Assembly (NCBI GenBank): GCA_035452965.1
Contig: DAOTCE010000002.1
Location: 247,898 to 311,897 of the forward strand
DNA from: Candidatus Paceibacterota bacterium
GTDB lineage: Bacteria > Verrucomicrobiota > Verrucomicrobiia > Limisphaerales > UBA8199
DNA: 64,000 nt
Reading direction: 5' to 3'
Shown in pieces: positions 51,458 to 60,438 of this stretch. The position numbers and the translations under genes were made by a program. Positions within the stretch are counted from its first letter, which is position 1. Every line of letters starts with the position of its first letter. The notes beneath the pieces are model-generated. The model worked only from the letters and a program-made list of their open reading frames with translations. It searched no databases and was not told where the DNA came from.

Positions 51458-53286
51458 GGATTATCCGCCAATTGCTGGGCAGCGCGGCCTTTAGCGATGT
51501 GGACCGCCACTTCGCGGCCTTCATCGAGGCACAGCATGGCCGGGCTCAGCCGATGCTGGCCTTGGCGGCAGCGCTGGCGAGCCGGCAACGGGGTGAAGGG
51601 CATATCTGCCTGGATCTGGCGGGCCTTGCAGGAAAGGTCTTTCCGGACAAGCCGACTGCGGGCGTCATCCCGATCCAGCTTCCGCACCTCAAGGACTGGC
51701 TGAAAGACCTCGGGGCCTCCGAGGTGGTCGGGGTGCCAGGCGAATTTCGGCCACTGATACTGGATGACCGCCACCGGCTCTACCTGCACCGCTACTGGAA
51801 CTATGAACAGAGCCTCGCCAAGGCAATCCGGGCTCGCGCAATCGAACAATCGGATGGACCAGACCCAGCCGCATTCAAGCAGAAGCTCCAGGCGCTGTTT
51901 CCACCCGAACCCGGGGGAGGCGTTAACTGGCAGGCGGTTGCCGCGATGGCCGCGGTGCGACGGAAGTTCTGTGTCATCTCCGGCGGGCCGGGCACGGGCA
52001 AGACTCACACGCTGGTGCTGATCCTTGCGTTGCTGCTGGAACTGGACCGCTCCCGCAAATTGCGCATCGCCGTCACTGCGCCGACCGGAAAGGCTGCGGC
52101 TCGCATCCAGGACTCTATCCAGCGAGTCAAAGAAAAGCTGCCCTGCGGCGACACGATCAAAGCCCAACTGCCCGAGCGCGCCACGACCATCCACCGTTTG
52201 CTGGGATACGTCCCTGACTCGACTCAATTTCGATACAACGCCGACAACCTGCTGCCCTATGACGTGGTCGCAGTGGACGAAGCCAGCATGGTGGACCTGG
52301 CCCTCATGGCCAAGCTCTTCGACGCCATATCCCCCTCAGCCCGCGTGATACTCCTGGGAGACAAGGATCAGTTGTCTTCGGTCGAGGCGGGGGCGGTTTT
52401 GGGCGATATATGCTCCGCGGCCGTTCCTGTGAATCCTGATGCTGGTGGATTACCTGAGAAATCTGGGTCTGCGGGGTCGCTCGCCCTCCCCGCCAATCAC
52501 ACTTTGGGCGACTGCGTCGTCCAACTCCAGCGGAACTACCGCTTCGGCGAGCAAAGCGGGATCTATCGGCTAAGCAGTGCCATCAACGCCGGGCAGGCCG
52601 AGGAGGTCTGGCGAGTTCTTCGCGACTGCCAGGGCAGCAGGGAGGGCGACCTTGTCGGGGTGGCGCTCCCTTGCCGCGCGGCGTTGAAGGAGGCTCTGCG
52701 GCAGCAAGTGATAGCCGGTTTCAGCGCATTTCTGAAAGCCTCCGATCCACTCCAGGCATTGGCGGCGCTGGCGCAGTTCCGCATCCTGTGCGCCTTGCGC
52801 GAAGGCCCGTTTGGAGTCGCCAGTCTGAACGAGATGACGGAGGACATTGTGGAAGAGGAAGGACTGATCAGCCGACAGGATCCCTGGTATGACTGCAGGC
52901 CCATCATGATCACGCGCAATGACTACAACCTCAAGCTCTTCAACGGCGACATCGGCCTGATCCTGCCCGAGGGCGGGAGCGGCGAGCCGCGGGCCTTCTT
53001 CGCCGGGCCGGACAACACCGTGCGCAAGTTCCTCCCGCTCCGCTTGCCGGAGCATGAAACCGCTTACGCGCTGACCGTGCACAAAAGCCAAGGCTCGGAG
53101 TTCGACCGCGTCCTGCTCGTCCTGCCCGACCGCGACAGCCCCGTCCTGAGCCGCGAGCTCCTCTACACCGGCATCACCCGCGCCCGGAAAGGTGTGGAGC
53201 TATGGTATGCCGAGGCGGTCCTCTGCGCCGCTCTCGCGCGCCAGGTCCGCCGCACCTCCGGACTCCGCGACGCCCTCAGAAAGTAG
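51454..53286 (+). CDS. recD: Exodeoxyribonuclease V subunit alpha (RecD helicase)
   Basis: A 610-residue 5'-3' helicase. Motifs: Walker A ISGGPGTGKTHTLVL (near residue 178), APTGKAAARIQ, Walker B VVAVDEASMVDLALM, GDKDQLSSVEAGAVLGDIC, LTVHKSQGSEFDRVLLVLP and LYTGITRARKGVEL. Length and the N-terminal region (SDVDRHFAAFIEAQ) fit the RecBCD-type RecD rather than stand-alone RecD2. A Gly/Pro-rich insert follows the DIC motif at about residues 325-348. The gene is last of recCBD and its 3' end overlaps the convergent glycosidase-like gene by 11 bp. Confidence 0.95.
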   Translation: MRIIRQLLGSAAFSDVDRHFAAFIEAQHGRAQPMLALAAALASRQRGEGHICLDLAGLAGKVFPDKPTAGVIPIQLPHLKDWLKDLGASEVVGVPGEFRPLILDDRHRLYLHRYWNYEQSLAKAIRARAIEQSDGPDPAAFKQKLQALFPPEPGGGVNWQAVAAMAAVRRKFCVISGGPGTGKTHTLVLILALLLELDRSRKLRIAVTAPTGKAAARIQDSIQRVKEKLPCGDTIKAQLPERATTIHRLLGYVPDSTQFRYNADNLLPYDVVAVDEASMVDLALMAKLFDAISPSARVILLGDKDQLSSVEAGAVLGDICSAAVPVNPDAGGLPEKSGSAGSLALPANHTLGDCVVQLQRNYRFGEQSGIYRLSSAINAGQAEEVWRVLRDCQGSREGDLVGVALPCRAALKEALRQQVIAGFSAFLKASDPLQALAALAQFRILCALREGPFGVASLNEMTEDIVEEEGLISRQDPWYDCRPIMITRNDYNLKLFNGDIGLILPEGGSGEPRAFFAGPDNTVRKFLPLRLPEHETAYALTVHKSQGSEFDRVLLVLPDRDSPVLSRELLYTGITRARKGVELWYAEAVLCAALARQVRRTSGLRDALRK

Positions 53287-54304
53287 TGGTAAACTTGCCC
53301 CGCCCATAGTTCACGATCGGACGGTCCCGGTCCCACTTCACATTCCAGAATTGGATGTAGTTGCCGTGGGGTTTCCATTCGAACGCCGAGAAGACCAGCC
53401 CCCTTTTGTGCTCGACTACTTCCCAACCGCTCCACAAGCCGGGGGCCGGCCAGTTAAAGTCCAGGGCTTCCCAGTTCTTAGACTTGGGATCACGGGTTTT
53501 GTAAAGCTTGCGGCCGAGGCTGCTGCTGGCAAAAAGGTAATAGGTGCCGCGGTGTTCGAAGACGCGCGGGCTTTCTGGTTGGCTGAATGTGATCACGGCC
53601 GGGCCGAGGTCTTTCCAGGTCACCGCATCCGGCGAACTCAGCAGGGCGATCGCCCCTTTGCCCTCCCGGGTGGTCGTCATGATGAACAGGAGGAATTCCT
53701 TCTTGTAACGGATGATGTGGGCGTCGCGCCAATCCACCCAGCCGTTTGGGTGGTGCAGCACCCATTCCGGCGCGGTGCTGATCGGATTAGCCGAGTGACG
53801 CACCCAGTCGAACAGATTCCTGCTGGTTGCAAGCCCGATGCTCTGTTTCCCGAGCGCGCGATTGTCGAACCCGGTGTAAACCATGTAGAACAACCCGGAG
53901 TGCTTCACGATGGAAGGCGCTGACACCACCTGCCCTTCCCAGGTGTTGGAGCGCACCTGCAGTATGCGGGGATGATGCTCCCATTCCCAAAGATCGGGCG
54001 AGGTCGCATGCCCGAAGGCCTTTTCGTTCGCTGGTTCCTGCCAATCCTGGGTGGCTCCGGCGTCGCCCACGTTGTAGTACAAGTGGAAAGTCTTCCCTTC
54101 CTTGAACACGTAATAATCCTTCAGATACTCGCCTTTGCGCTCGAACCAGCCCACGCCTCCGATTCGAGAGACCTGAGTGGGAACACTGGCCTTTGTTCCG
54201 GCCGTGTTTTCGGCGGCGAGAACGTTGGCGGACAATAGGCTAATCAGCGGGAAGGAACAGTAGGCAGCTGCCATCCAGTCATTCAATCGTCTGGTTTCCG
54301 TCAT
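53276..54304 (-). CDS. Exported five-bladed beta-propeller glycosidase-like protein (GH43/GH32/GH130 type)
   Basis: A 342-residue protein with a signal-peptide-like N-terminus (MAAAYCSFPLISLLSANVLA). The body has repeated 'D-x-x-x-W/F...Y-x-x-Y-x-G' strands of a five-bladed propeller: DYYVFKEGKTFHLYYNVGDA, HATSPDLWEWEHHP, APSIVKHSGLFYMVYTGFD, RDAHIIRYKKEFLLFIMTTT and SPRVFEHRGTYYLFASSSL. These resemble GH43/GH32-clan sucrose-like or arabinan hydrolases. The catalytic Asp/Glu set cannot be assigned with certainty by eye. It stands alone and overlaps recD at the 3' end. Confidence 0.72.
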   Translation of the reverse strand: MTETRRLNDWMAAAYCSFPLISLLSANVLAAENTAGTKASVPTQVSRIGGVGWFERKGEYLKDYYVFKEGKTFHLYYNVGDAGATQDWQEPANEKAFGHATSPDLWEWEHHPRILQVRSNTWEGQVVSAPSIVKHSGLFYMVYTGFDNRALGKQSIGLATSRNLFDWVRHSANPISTAPEWVLHHPNGWVDWRDAHIIRYKKEFLLFIMTTTREGKGAIALLSSPDAVTWKDLGPAVITFSQPESPRVFEHRGTYYLFASSSLGRKLYKTRDPKSKNWEALDFNWPAPGLWSGWEVVEHKRGLVFSAFEWKPHGNYIQFWNVKWDRDRPIVNYGRGKFTTTF

Positions 54305-54330
54305 GGTGGGCTCGGAGCATTTCGCGCCCG

Positions 54331-54627
54331 TTGCCGATTGTCGAGAAGATTGCGGTGAGAGGGAAGAATACCACGCCTGACATGATCAACTCCATCATCG
54401 ACCAGGTGAAGCCGGACTATATCCAAATCGATTGCAAGGGTCACCGCGGACTCTCCGGCTACCCCACGAAGGTTGGCAACCTCACGCCCGGCTTTTTGGG
54501 CGACCCGCTGCGCACATGGCGCGAAGTGGTCCGGGTTGAGGTCATAGATGGCCAGCCTGTCTGGCACACCTTCCCCCCACTCACGCGCCACCCCCGGTGG
54601 AGGCGTCCGCGGCCTACATCCCCATGA
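54331..54627 (+). pseudogene. 5' fragment of a glycoside hydrolase-like gene
   Basis: The first ~70 residues (PDMINSIIDQVKPDYIQIDC, KGHRGLSGYPTKVGN, GFLGDPLRTWREV) look like a conserved N-terminus of a TIM-barrel enzyme as found in alpha-L-fucosidase-like proteins. The frame then dissolves into VWHTFPPLTRHPRWRRPRPT, low-complexity and antisense to the fabI 3' region. A complete enzyme would be several hundred residues. I read it as a truncated gene left after a deletion between the glycosidase-like gene and fabI. It is on the opposite strand to both neighbours. Confidence 0.5.
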
Positions 54628-55384
54628 TCTGGTAGCCGCAATCCACGTAAATCACTTGCCCGGTGATTGCTGCGGCGCCGTCGCTGGCAAGGAATAGGCC
54701 GGTCGCGCCCAGTTCCTCGGGCAGGACGTTGCGCTGGAGTGGAGAGTGGGCCTCGTAATGCTTGAGCATCTCGGTGAAGCCGCCAATGCCGCGCGCGGCC
54801 AGCGTGTTCACGGGGCCGGCGCTGATGCAGTTGACGCGGATCTTCTTCGGGCCCAGGTCGTAGGCGAGGTAACGGGTGCTGGCTTCGAGCGAGGCCTTGG
54901 CCACGCCCATCACGTTGTAGTGCGGCACGACCTTCTCGGCCCCGTAATAGCTCATGCCGATGATGCTGCCGCCGTCGGTCATCAGCGGCGCGGCGGCGCG
55001 CGCCAGCGCCACCAGCGAATAGGCGCTCACATCGTGCGCGATGCGGAAGGCCTCCCGGCTGGTGTTGACGAACTCGCCTTCAAGGGCGTCCTTGGGGGCG
55101 AAGGCCACCGAATGCAGCAGCAAGTGCAGCTTCCCGAACTTATCGCCCACCGCCTTGAACACGCTGGCGACTTCCTCGTCGCGGGTCACGTCGCAGGGCA
55201 GGATGAGAGTGTCCGCGCCGAACGCTCCCGCCAGTTCCGCGACGTTCTCCTTCAGCCGCTCGCCCTGGTAGGTGAACGCGAGCTTCGCCCCCGCGCTGTG
55301 CCAGGCCTGGGCGATGGCCCAGGCAATGGAACGTTTGTTGGCCACGCCGAAGACGATTCCATGTTTACCAGCCAGTAGGCCCAT
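54614..55384 (-). CDS. fabI: Enoyl-[acyl-carrier-protein] reductase (NADH)
   Basis: A 256-residue short-chain dehydrogenase-like protein. FGVANKRSIAWAIAQAWHSA is the FabI version of the dinucleotide loop. LHLLLHSVAFAPKDALEGEF is the conserved 'H-S-[IV]-A-F-A' segment. The catalytic Tyr-x6-Lys lies in HYNVMGVAKASLEAS, and VNCISAGPVNTLAARGIGGF is the substrate loop. It catalyses the last reduction of each fatty-acid elongation cycle. The full set of residues suggests the triclosan-type FabI and not FabV/FabK. Start ATG 55384. Confidence 0.95.
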   Translation of the reverse strand: MGLLAGKHGIVFGVANKRSIAWAIAQAWHSAGAKLAFTYQGERLKENVAELAGAFGADTLILPCDVTRDEEVASVFKAVGDKFGKLHLLLHSVAFAPKDALEGEFVNTSREAFRIAHDVSAYSLVALARAAAPLMTDGGSIIGMSYYGAEKVVPHYNVMGVAKASLEASTRYLAYDLGPKKIRVNCISAGPVNTLAARGIGGFTEMLKHYEAHSPLQRNVLPEELGATGLFLASDGAAAITGQVIYVDCGYQIMGM

Positions 55385-55481
55385 ACTTGGTCAAATAAGT
55401 TGTCGAGTTAATCGGGTTAAGTCGGTGGAGAAACCAGTAGGCCAAGCCGGGCCGACTGGCAAGGGCTTTTGGCGGCGGACC

Positions 55482-56651
55482 TCACGTCCCTCTTCGCCAA
55501 ACGGCCAGCAGGCCGCCCAGCCCCAGCAGCAGGAGGCCGCTCACAGCCAGCGCGCCGCTGTGTGTATATTGGGGCAGGAAATAAAGCGAGGCCGCGCCGA
55601 CCGCCGGGCCGGCGAAGTTGCCCAGGCCTATGGCCGCTTCGTGAATGCCGCCGTGCTCGCCTTTGGTGTCGCCCAGGTCCATGGAGTAGAAAAGCGAGGA
55701 GTAGTAAATCAGACCGGCGACCACACCAAAGATGAGCTGGGCCAGGATGACAACCGCAAGGTTCGGCGCCATGACGATGACGGCGAAGGTGACGATCATC
55801 GTCACGTAGGAAGCCGCCAGCCAGCGGAAGCGGTAATGCCAGCCCGCCCAGTGCCACAGCACGAAGAACGACGCCACCCGTGAAAAGCACCAGAGCGAAC
55901 AGCAGAAACCGGCGGCGGTCGTTGAGAGGTCCAGGCGGCCCGCGACGCCGGGCATCACGGCGATGAGCGTGTTAATGGCGATGTAGGCAAAGGGGTTGGC
56001 CAGCCACGCGAGTTGCAGGAACACCTTGGTCCTGGTGGCTGATACGAGCGGCGGGGTCGCGGGTGCAGAGCGCTCGGCGGGCGAGTGCGGCGCCAGCCCG
56101 GCCTTGGCTTCCAGCCAGAAGGTAAGGCAGAACTGCACGAGCACGATGGCCGCGGGGAGATAGAAAAGGCTGCGGGGGCCGAGCACCTCGAACACGGCGC
56201 CGCCGATGAAGTAGGAAACGGCGGCCGTGCCGGACCACATCACATTGTAGATGCCCACCATGCGCTGGACGCCGGCGCGGCTTTCGCCCTCGCTGACGAG
56301 CGCTTCGAGGGTGGGCCAGGTGAAACACATGCCGACCACCGCCAGGGCCATGATCATGATGTGGCCGGCGGCGGAATGAAGCTGGCTGCCGACCGCCAGG
56401 GCGGCAATCATGATGCCGAAGCCGAGCTTCAGGGCGGTGAAGTAGCCAAAGCGCTGGGCGAACATGCCCCCCAGCCAGGCCATGAGGGCATAGACGCCGC
56501 CGTTGAGGGCGGCCAGCAACAGGTTGGCCCGGTTGCCGTAGCCGAACTCCGTCTGCATGAAGAAGTAGAAATAGTAGAAGTAGTAAACGGTGGCGAAGGA
56601 GTTGAGTCCTTCGAGGACGAAGCAGCCGGCTTTGAGGCGACGAGGGAACAT
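55482..56651 (-). CDS. MFS transporter
   Basis: A 389-residue membrane protein from ATG 56651 (MFPRRLKAG); a further upstream Met at 56729 would add an unlikely 26 residues. About 11-12 hydrophobic segments are seen, for example AALNGGVYALMAWLGGMFAQ, HIMIMALAVVGMCFTWPTLE, LFYLPAAIVLVQFCLTFWLE and VTMIVTFAVIVMAPNLAVVI. The loop after helix 2 (MFAQRFGYFTALKLG) is the MFS 'G-x-x-x-D-R-x-G-R' variant. An aromatic-rich first helix (VYYFYYFYFF) is striking. Substrate is unknown. It lies between fabI and the Nudix gene on the same strand. Confidence 0.85.
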   Translation of the reverse strand: MFPRRLKAGCFVLEGLNSFATVYYFYYFYFFMQTEFGYGNRANLLLAALNGGVYALMAWLGGMFAQRFGYFTALKLGFGIMIAALAVGSQLHSAAGHIMIMALAVVGMCFTWPTLEALVSEGESRAGVQRMVGIYNVMWSGTAAVSYFIGGAVFEVLGPRSLFYLPAAIVLVQFCLTFWLEAKAGLAPHSPAERSAPATPPLVSATRTKVFLQLAWLANPFAYIAINTLIAVMPGVAGRLDLSTTAAGFCCSLWCFSRVASFFVLWHWAGWHYRFRWLAASYVTMIVTFAVIVMAPNLAVVILAQLIFGVVAGLIYYSSLFYSMDLGDTKGEHGGIHEAAIGLGNFAGPAVGAASLYFLPQYTHSGALAVSGLLLLGLGGLLAVWRRGT

Positions 56652-56718
56652 GGAAGCTATGGCTCGGTGTTTGGTGCGTGTGGTGTGGGGTGCTTTCGGG
56701 GTCTGCCCCCCTCCACTT

Positions 56719-57177
56719 TCAACCCTCAACCCCTTCCAGCGCCGCGCGGCAATACCACTTGACCGCGTTAGTCATCGGAGGCTGGAGCTGCTCGAGGTCG
56801 GCGGCGGCGCACCAGCGGATATCGTGATGTTCGGAGGCCGACAGCGTCAGCGTGCCGTTCCTGAGCCGCGCCCAGTAGATCATGCCGATGTGCTGGTGGG
56901 TGTCCGTGATGCGATGGATGTCCAGAAAGCGCGGGGCGATCAACGCGCGAGTGCCCGGCTCGGTCGTCGGGGGGCGTTCCCCCACCAACTCGACTTCCAG
57001 CCCGCTCTCCTCCCTGGCCTCACGCAGCGCGGCGATCTCCGGGTCTTCGTCCAGCTCCACATGTCCGCCCAAAGGCAGCCACTTGTTCAAGTTGCGGTGG
57101 TGAACGAGCAGCACCTTGCCCCGGTGAATAACGAAGATGGCGACGGTGAAGTCAATTCTCTCGTGGATGTGAGCCAT
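56719..57177 (-). CDS. Nudix hydrolase
   Basis: A 152-residue protein with a complete Nudix box: GGHVELDEDPEIAALREA followed by REESGLEV, i.e. G-x5-E-x7-R-E-A-x-E-E-x-G. The preceding VLLVHHRNLNKWLPLGGHVE is the usual strand pair. It hydrolyses a nucleoside diphosphate linked to another moiety; the residue pattern after the box (RDTHQHI-like 'TDTHQHIGMIYWAR') does not fix the substrate. Start ATG 57177. Ends 67 bp upstream of the MFS gene. Confidence 0.92.
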   Translation of the reverse strand: MAHIHERIDFTVAIFVIHRGKVLLVHHRNLNKWLPLGGHVELDEDPEIAALREAREESGLEVELVGERPPTTEPGTRALIAPRFLDIHRITDTHQHIGMIYWARLRNGTLTLSASEHHDIRWCAAADLEQLQPPMTNAVKWYCRAALEGVEG

Positions 57178-57213
57178 GCGGGCTAATCACCAGCCATCAG
57201 CCGCCGGTGGGCT

Positions 57214-57732
57214 TCAGTAGTCATACAGCCCGCTATCGTGCGAGTAACCCCCCATCCCGCCGGGGCCACCCATGCCGCCTTCTTCGTCTTCTCCGCCCAT
57301 GAAATCGCCGAGCACATCGCCCATATCCGCCTCGATCTTCTCCGGGTCTTCGCCGGCTTCGAGGCGCTTGATGGCGACCTCGAGCTCTTTGGGCATAGTG
57401 CCAGGCGGCATGAGGTCCTTCATCTTGCGCATCATGTGGGCCATGTGCCTGGGATTGTTCTCATCCAGATGCTCCATATCGCGCTCCATCTCCATCATGG
57501 CGCGCTCCATCCGCGGATCTTCGAAATCGGGCATCGGCGGCTCGCCGGCCTCAGGCTCCTTCTTAGCCGACGGTTCCTTGAGACCGCGCGAGGTGGCAAA
57601 ACGGCTCATCTGCTTCAACAGCTTCTTGTTGCCGCACTTGGGGCAGACCGGCGAGCGGTCGGGATTGATCCGCTTCGAGAGGAAGTTAAATATCACCCGG
57701 CACTTCGGGCAGGCATATTCGTAAATTGGCAT
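57214..57732 (-). CDS. FmdB-type zinc ribbon protein
   Basis: A 172-residue protein with an N-terminal FmdB regulatory zinc ribbon: MPIYEYACPKCRVIFNFLSK, then SPVCPKCGNKKLLKQMSRFA, giving the C-x2-C ... C-x2-C metal site. The long, acidic, Met-rich tail (about 60-172; MERAMMEMERDMEHLDENNP) ends in a Gly-rich GGMGGPGGMGGY stretch and is a low-complexity extension beyond the usual 80-110 residues. The family was first linked to formamidase/nitrile expression; its real role is unknown. It neighbours the Nudix gene on the same strand. Confidence 0.88.
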   Translation of the reverse strand: MPIYEYACPKCRVIFNFLSKRINPDRSPVCPKCGNKKLLKQMSRFATSRGLKEPSAKKEPEAGEPPMPDFEDPRMERAMMEMERDMEHLDENNPRHMAHMMRKMKDLMPPGTMPKELEVAIKRLEAGEDPEKIEADMGDVLGDFMGGEDEEGGMGGPGGMGGYSHDSGLYDY

Positions 57733-57858
57733 AGTGTGCTGGTAAACTCGTCAGGAAAATATTAGCAGAAGGGCAGCAGGACGGAAAGTGGGAATCGGTT
57801 CCCCTCGCGCAGCCCGCGGTGGACTCAGGCGCCCACAGCCGTCCCAGGCCCTCCAGTG

Positions 57859-58755
57859 CTAGCTGACCAGCCAGCTTAGGATCGCCTTCTGAACGTGGAG
57901 GCGATTCTCTGCCTGGTCGAAAATGGTCTGCGCGTTGGCTTCGAAGGTCTCCTCGTCTATTTCCTTCCCGCGATAGGCGGGCAGACAATGCATTACGAGC
58001 GCGCCGGGCTTGGCCAGCCGGACAACCTCGGCGTTAAGCTGGTAGCCGCCCATCTGCTGGTTGCGCTCGACAGACTCCTTTTCGCGTCCCATCGAAACCC
58101 AGACGTCCGTATAGAGCAGATCCGCCCCTGCGGCCGCGGCTCGGACGTCATCCGTGAGCACGATCCCGCCGCCCGCCCGTTTGATGAGTCCCGCCGCGGG
58201 CTGGAACGCTTTCGGAGCGGCAATGCGCAACTCGAAGCCGGCCTTGCCGGCAGCAAAGACATACGACGTGGCCATATTCCCCGCACCGTCGCCAATGAAG
58301 GCAACTGTCTTGCCCCGGATTGCCCCCCGCTTCTCCTGATAGGTGAAGATGTCCGCCAGAATCTGGCACGGGTGCTCGTGGTCCGTCAGAGCATTGATGG
58401 TCGGAATGCCCGCGTACTGGGCGAATTCCTCGACGTCGTTCTGGGCAAAAGTCCGGAAGACAGCGCCGTGCACCATCCGCCCCATGACCCGCGCGGTGTC
58501 CTTGATCGGTTCGCCGCGGCCAAGGTGGATCTCGTTGGACGGCAGAAAGATCACCTGCCCGCCCAACTCGCGGATGCCGACCTCGAACGAGAGACGGGTG
58601 CGCGTGGAGGACTTGGTGAAAACCATTGCCCAGGTTTGCCCGGCCAACGGCAATCTGGTGTGCCGCCCCCGTTCCTTCTTCAACGTCACCGCCTCAGCCA
58701 GAATGGCATTCATGTCCGGCTCGGCCAGTTTCTCAATGCTCAACAGATGCTTCAT
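57859..58755 (-). CDS. argF: Ornithine carbamoyltransferase
   Basis: A 298-residue enzyme from ATG 58755 (MKHLLSIEKL); an earlier frame start at 58827 lies inside the argD 3' end. The carbamoyl-phosphate motif is FTKSSTRTRLSFEVG, the HPCQ site is DHEHPCQILADIF, and the ornithine loop ends in VMHCLPAYRGKEI ('HCLP'). It converts ornithine and carbamoyl phosphate to citrulline in arginine synthesis. It follows argD by 40 bp on the same strand, so the two are probably one unit. Confidence 0.96.
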   Translation of the reverse strand: MKHLLSIEKLAEPDMNAILAEAVTLKKERGRHTRLPLAGQTWAMVFTKSSTRTRLSFEVGIRELGGQVIFLPSNEIHLGRGEPIKDTARVMGRMVHGAVFRTFAQNDVEEFAQYAGIPTINALTDHEHPCQILADIFTYQEKRGAIRGKTVAFIGDGAGNMATSYVFAAGKAGFELRIAAPKAFQPAAGLIKRAGGGIVLTDDVRAAAAGADLLYTDVWVSMGREKESVERNQQMGGYQLNAEVVRLAKPGALVMHCLPAYRGKEIDEETFEANAQTIFDQAENRLHVQKAILSWLVS

Positions 58756-58795
58756 GTTCAATGCCGGCCAGGTGTCGAACCTGGCCGGAAGCTGG

Positions 58796-60085
58796 CTAGT
58801 CTGCCAAACCAGCGACCACCGACTCAAGTATCTTTAAGCCGTCCTCGGCCTCGGCGGGCTTCAGATTCAGCGGAGGCAGGAAACGCAGGACCCGGCTTCC
58901 GGCGGGAATTGCCAGCAGTCCGGACGCATGCAGCAGGTTGGCGAACCGGGCGGACGGGTTCTTGGCCGGGTCGCCGGGCAGCTTCGGCAGGGCGGGTGCC
59001 AGCTCCATCCCAAGCATCAAGCCAAGCCCGCGCACGGCCTGGATGACGGTGGGATACTTGCCGGCCAGTCGCTGCAGGCCGGCCTTCAGCAAAGCGCCAA
59101 CCTGCCGTGCGTTGTCGGCCAGCTTCTCGCGCTGAATCACCTCGAGAATCTTCAGGGCGACGGCGCAGGCCAGCGGCGAACCGCCATACGTTGTGCCGTG
59201 CGAGCCCGCGCCCAGCAAATCGGCGTAGGGCGCCCTCACCCAGAATGCGCCGATCGGAAAACCGCCGCCCAGCGACTTTGCCATCGAGATGCCGTCCGGC
59301 AGAAAACCGCCGCCCCCCGGCACGCCCTCCAGGATGCGCTGGAAGCTCTGGAAGCGCCCGCTGCGGAAATGACCGCACTGCACGCTGTCCATGAGCAGCA
59401 GCAGCTTCTTCTCATCGCACAGCCGCCTCAACCCCAGCAGGTAGTCCGGTGCGGCCGCCAGCACGCCTCCTTCCCCCTGGATGCCTTCGATCATGATGGC
59501 CGCCGTGGCGGGCGAAAGGGCCGCGCGCATGGCCTCCAGGTCGTTGTAGGGCACCTGCCGGAAGCCCGGCACCATCGGTTCAAAGCCCTTCTTGACCTTC
59601 TCCTGGCCGGTCGCGGCAATGCCAGCCAGCGTCCGTCCGTGGAAGGAATTCACTGTGGTGAGGACCTCGAAGCGCCCTTCGTCGTGGCCGAACTTGCGCG
59701 CCAGCTTGAACAAGCCTTCATCGGCCTCCACGCCGCTGTTGCAGAAGAAGCACTTGCCGGGGCCAATGAGCCCAACCAGCGCCTGCGCCAGCCGGCCCTG
59801 CGGCTCGTGGTAATAGAAATTCGACGTGTGGATCACCTTGCGCGATTGCTCGACCAATGCTTCCGTGATCGCCGGGTGCGCATGGCCCAGCGAACTCACG
59901 GCAATGCCGCCGCCCAAATCCAGGTATCGCCGCCCCGTGATGTCGCAAAGGTAGCTGCCCGAGCCGTGGCTGAGCACGATGTCGAAACGACCATAGCTGG
60001 GCACGACATTCTGTTGAAAAAGGGCCTGCACGGCTGCGGCGTCGTTGCGGACAACCGGTGGCGGCGACGGAACAATATCTTTCAT
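58796..60085 (-). CDS. argD: Acetylornithine aminotransferase (class III PLP enzyme)
   Basis: A 429-residue protein from ATG 60085; earlier starts run through a repeat and are rejected. The class III fold is clear: YLDLGGGIAVSSLGHAHPAI, CFFCNSGVEADEGLFKLARK, SFHGRTLAGIAATGQEKVKK, and the PLP Lys in DGISMAKSLGGGFPIGAFWV. The PLP-ring Asp segment reads LLLLMDSVQCGHFRSG, where most ArgD proteins have D-E-V-Q-x-G-x-G-R-T-G; Ser replaces the Glu. It makes N-acetylornithine from the semialdehyde. Its position directly before argF supports the arginine role over other omega-aminotransferases. Confidence 0.9.
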   Translation of the reverse strand: MKDIVPSPPPVVRNDAAAVQALFQQNVVPSYGRFDIVLSHGSGSYLCDITGRRYLDLGGGIAVSSLGHAHPAITEALVEQSRKVIHTSNFYYHEPQGRLAQALVGLIGPGKCFFCNSGVEADEGLFKLARKFGHDEGRFEVLTTVNSFHGRTLAGIAATGQEKVKKGFEPMVPGFRQVPYNDLEAMRAALSPATAAIMIEGIQGEGGVLAAAPDYLLGLRRLCDEKKLLLLMDSVQCGHFRSGRFQSFQRILEGVPGGGGFLPDGISMAKSLGGGFPIGAFWVRAPYADLLGAGSHGTTYGGSPLACAVALKILEVIQREKLADNARQVGALLKAGLQRLAGKYPTVIQAVRGLGLMLGMELAPALPKLPGDPAKNPSARFANLLHASGLLAIPAGSRVLRFLPPLNLKPAEAEDGLKILESVVAGLAD

Positions 60086-60438
60086 AGTCTGCGCGTCTAA
60101 CGGATTAGGGAGATTGTTAACAGGAGTCCGTGGTGAGGAAAGCCAAATACCCGGTCGCTTGTGGCCGCCGGTGCCTTCAGTCGGGGCCAGGCATACCAAG
60201 GGATACACACCATATACGCGCCGTATCCACACCGTATCCACACCGTGGATACAGCCTTGACACCTGGAACGGGGGCTTTTGGCATAACCCACTGTCCTTA
60301 TTGCACTTATATGCCATTTTGACCAAATAGCATCTCGGCAGGCCCAACGGGGCGCCCGCAGGCGCTTCTTGTGCCGCGGAGACGATTTCTGGCAGATAGC
60401 TTGAGTCACCGCACCCGCTTGCCTAGATTGGTCGAATC
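60086..60438. repeat. Gene-free stretch with dispersed element copy 2 (60197-60265)
   Basis: Between the divergent argD and moxR genes lies the 45-bp element (60221-60265), the reverse complement of that at 44387-44431 with one mismatch. Directly beside it CCAAGGGATACACAC (60197-60211) repeats the core of the 20/34-kb palindrome with one change, linking both repeat types. The moxR promoter occupies the right end (60401-60429). Confidence 0.65.
60401..60429 (+). promoter_or_regulatory. Promoter giving a near-leaderless moxR transcript
   Basis: TTGAGT (60401-60406) and TAGATT (60424-60429) are 17 bp apart. The moxR ATG (60439) lies only 9 bp after the -10, so the expected start site is 2-4 nt before it. 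Confidence 0.5.

Noticed and set aside
60197..60265. Possible CRISPR-like array in the GTATCCAC-rich stretch
   Set aside because: The repeats are only 10-11 bp, have no spacers of even length, and no cas gene is present; it is a copy of the dispersed element at 44.4 kb.
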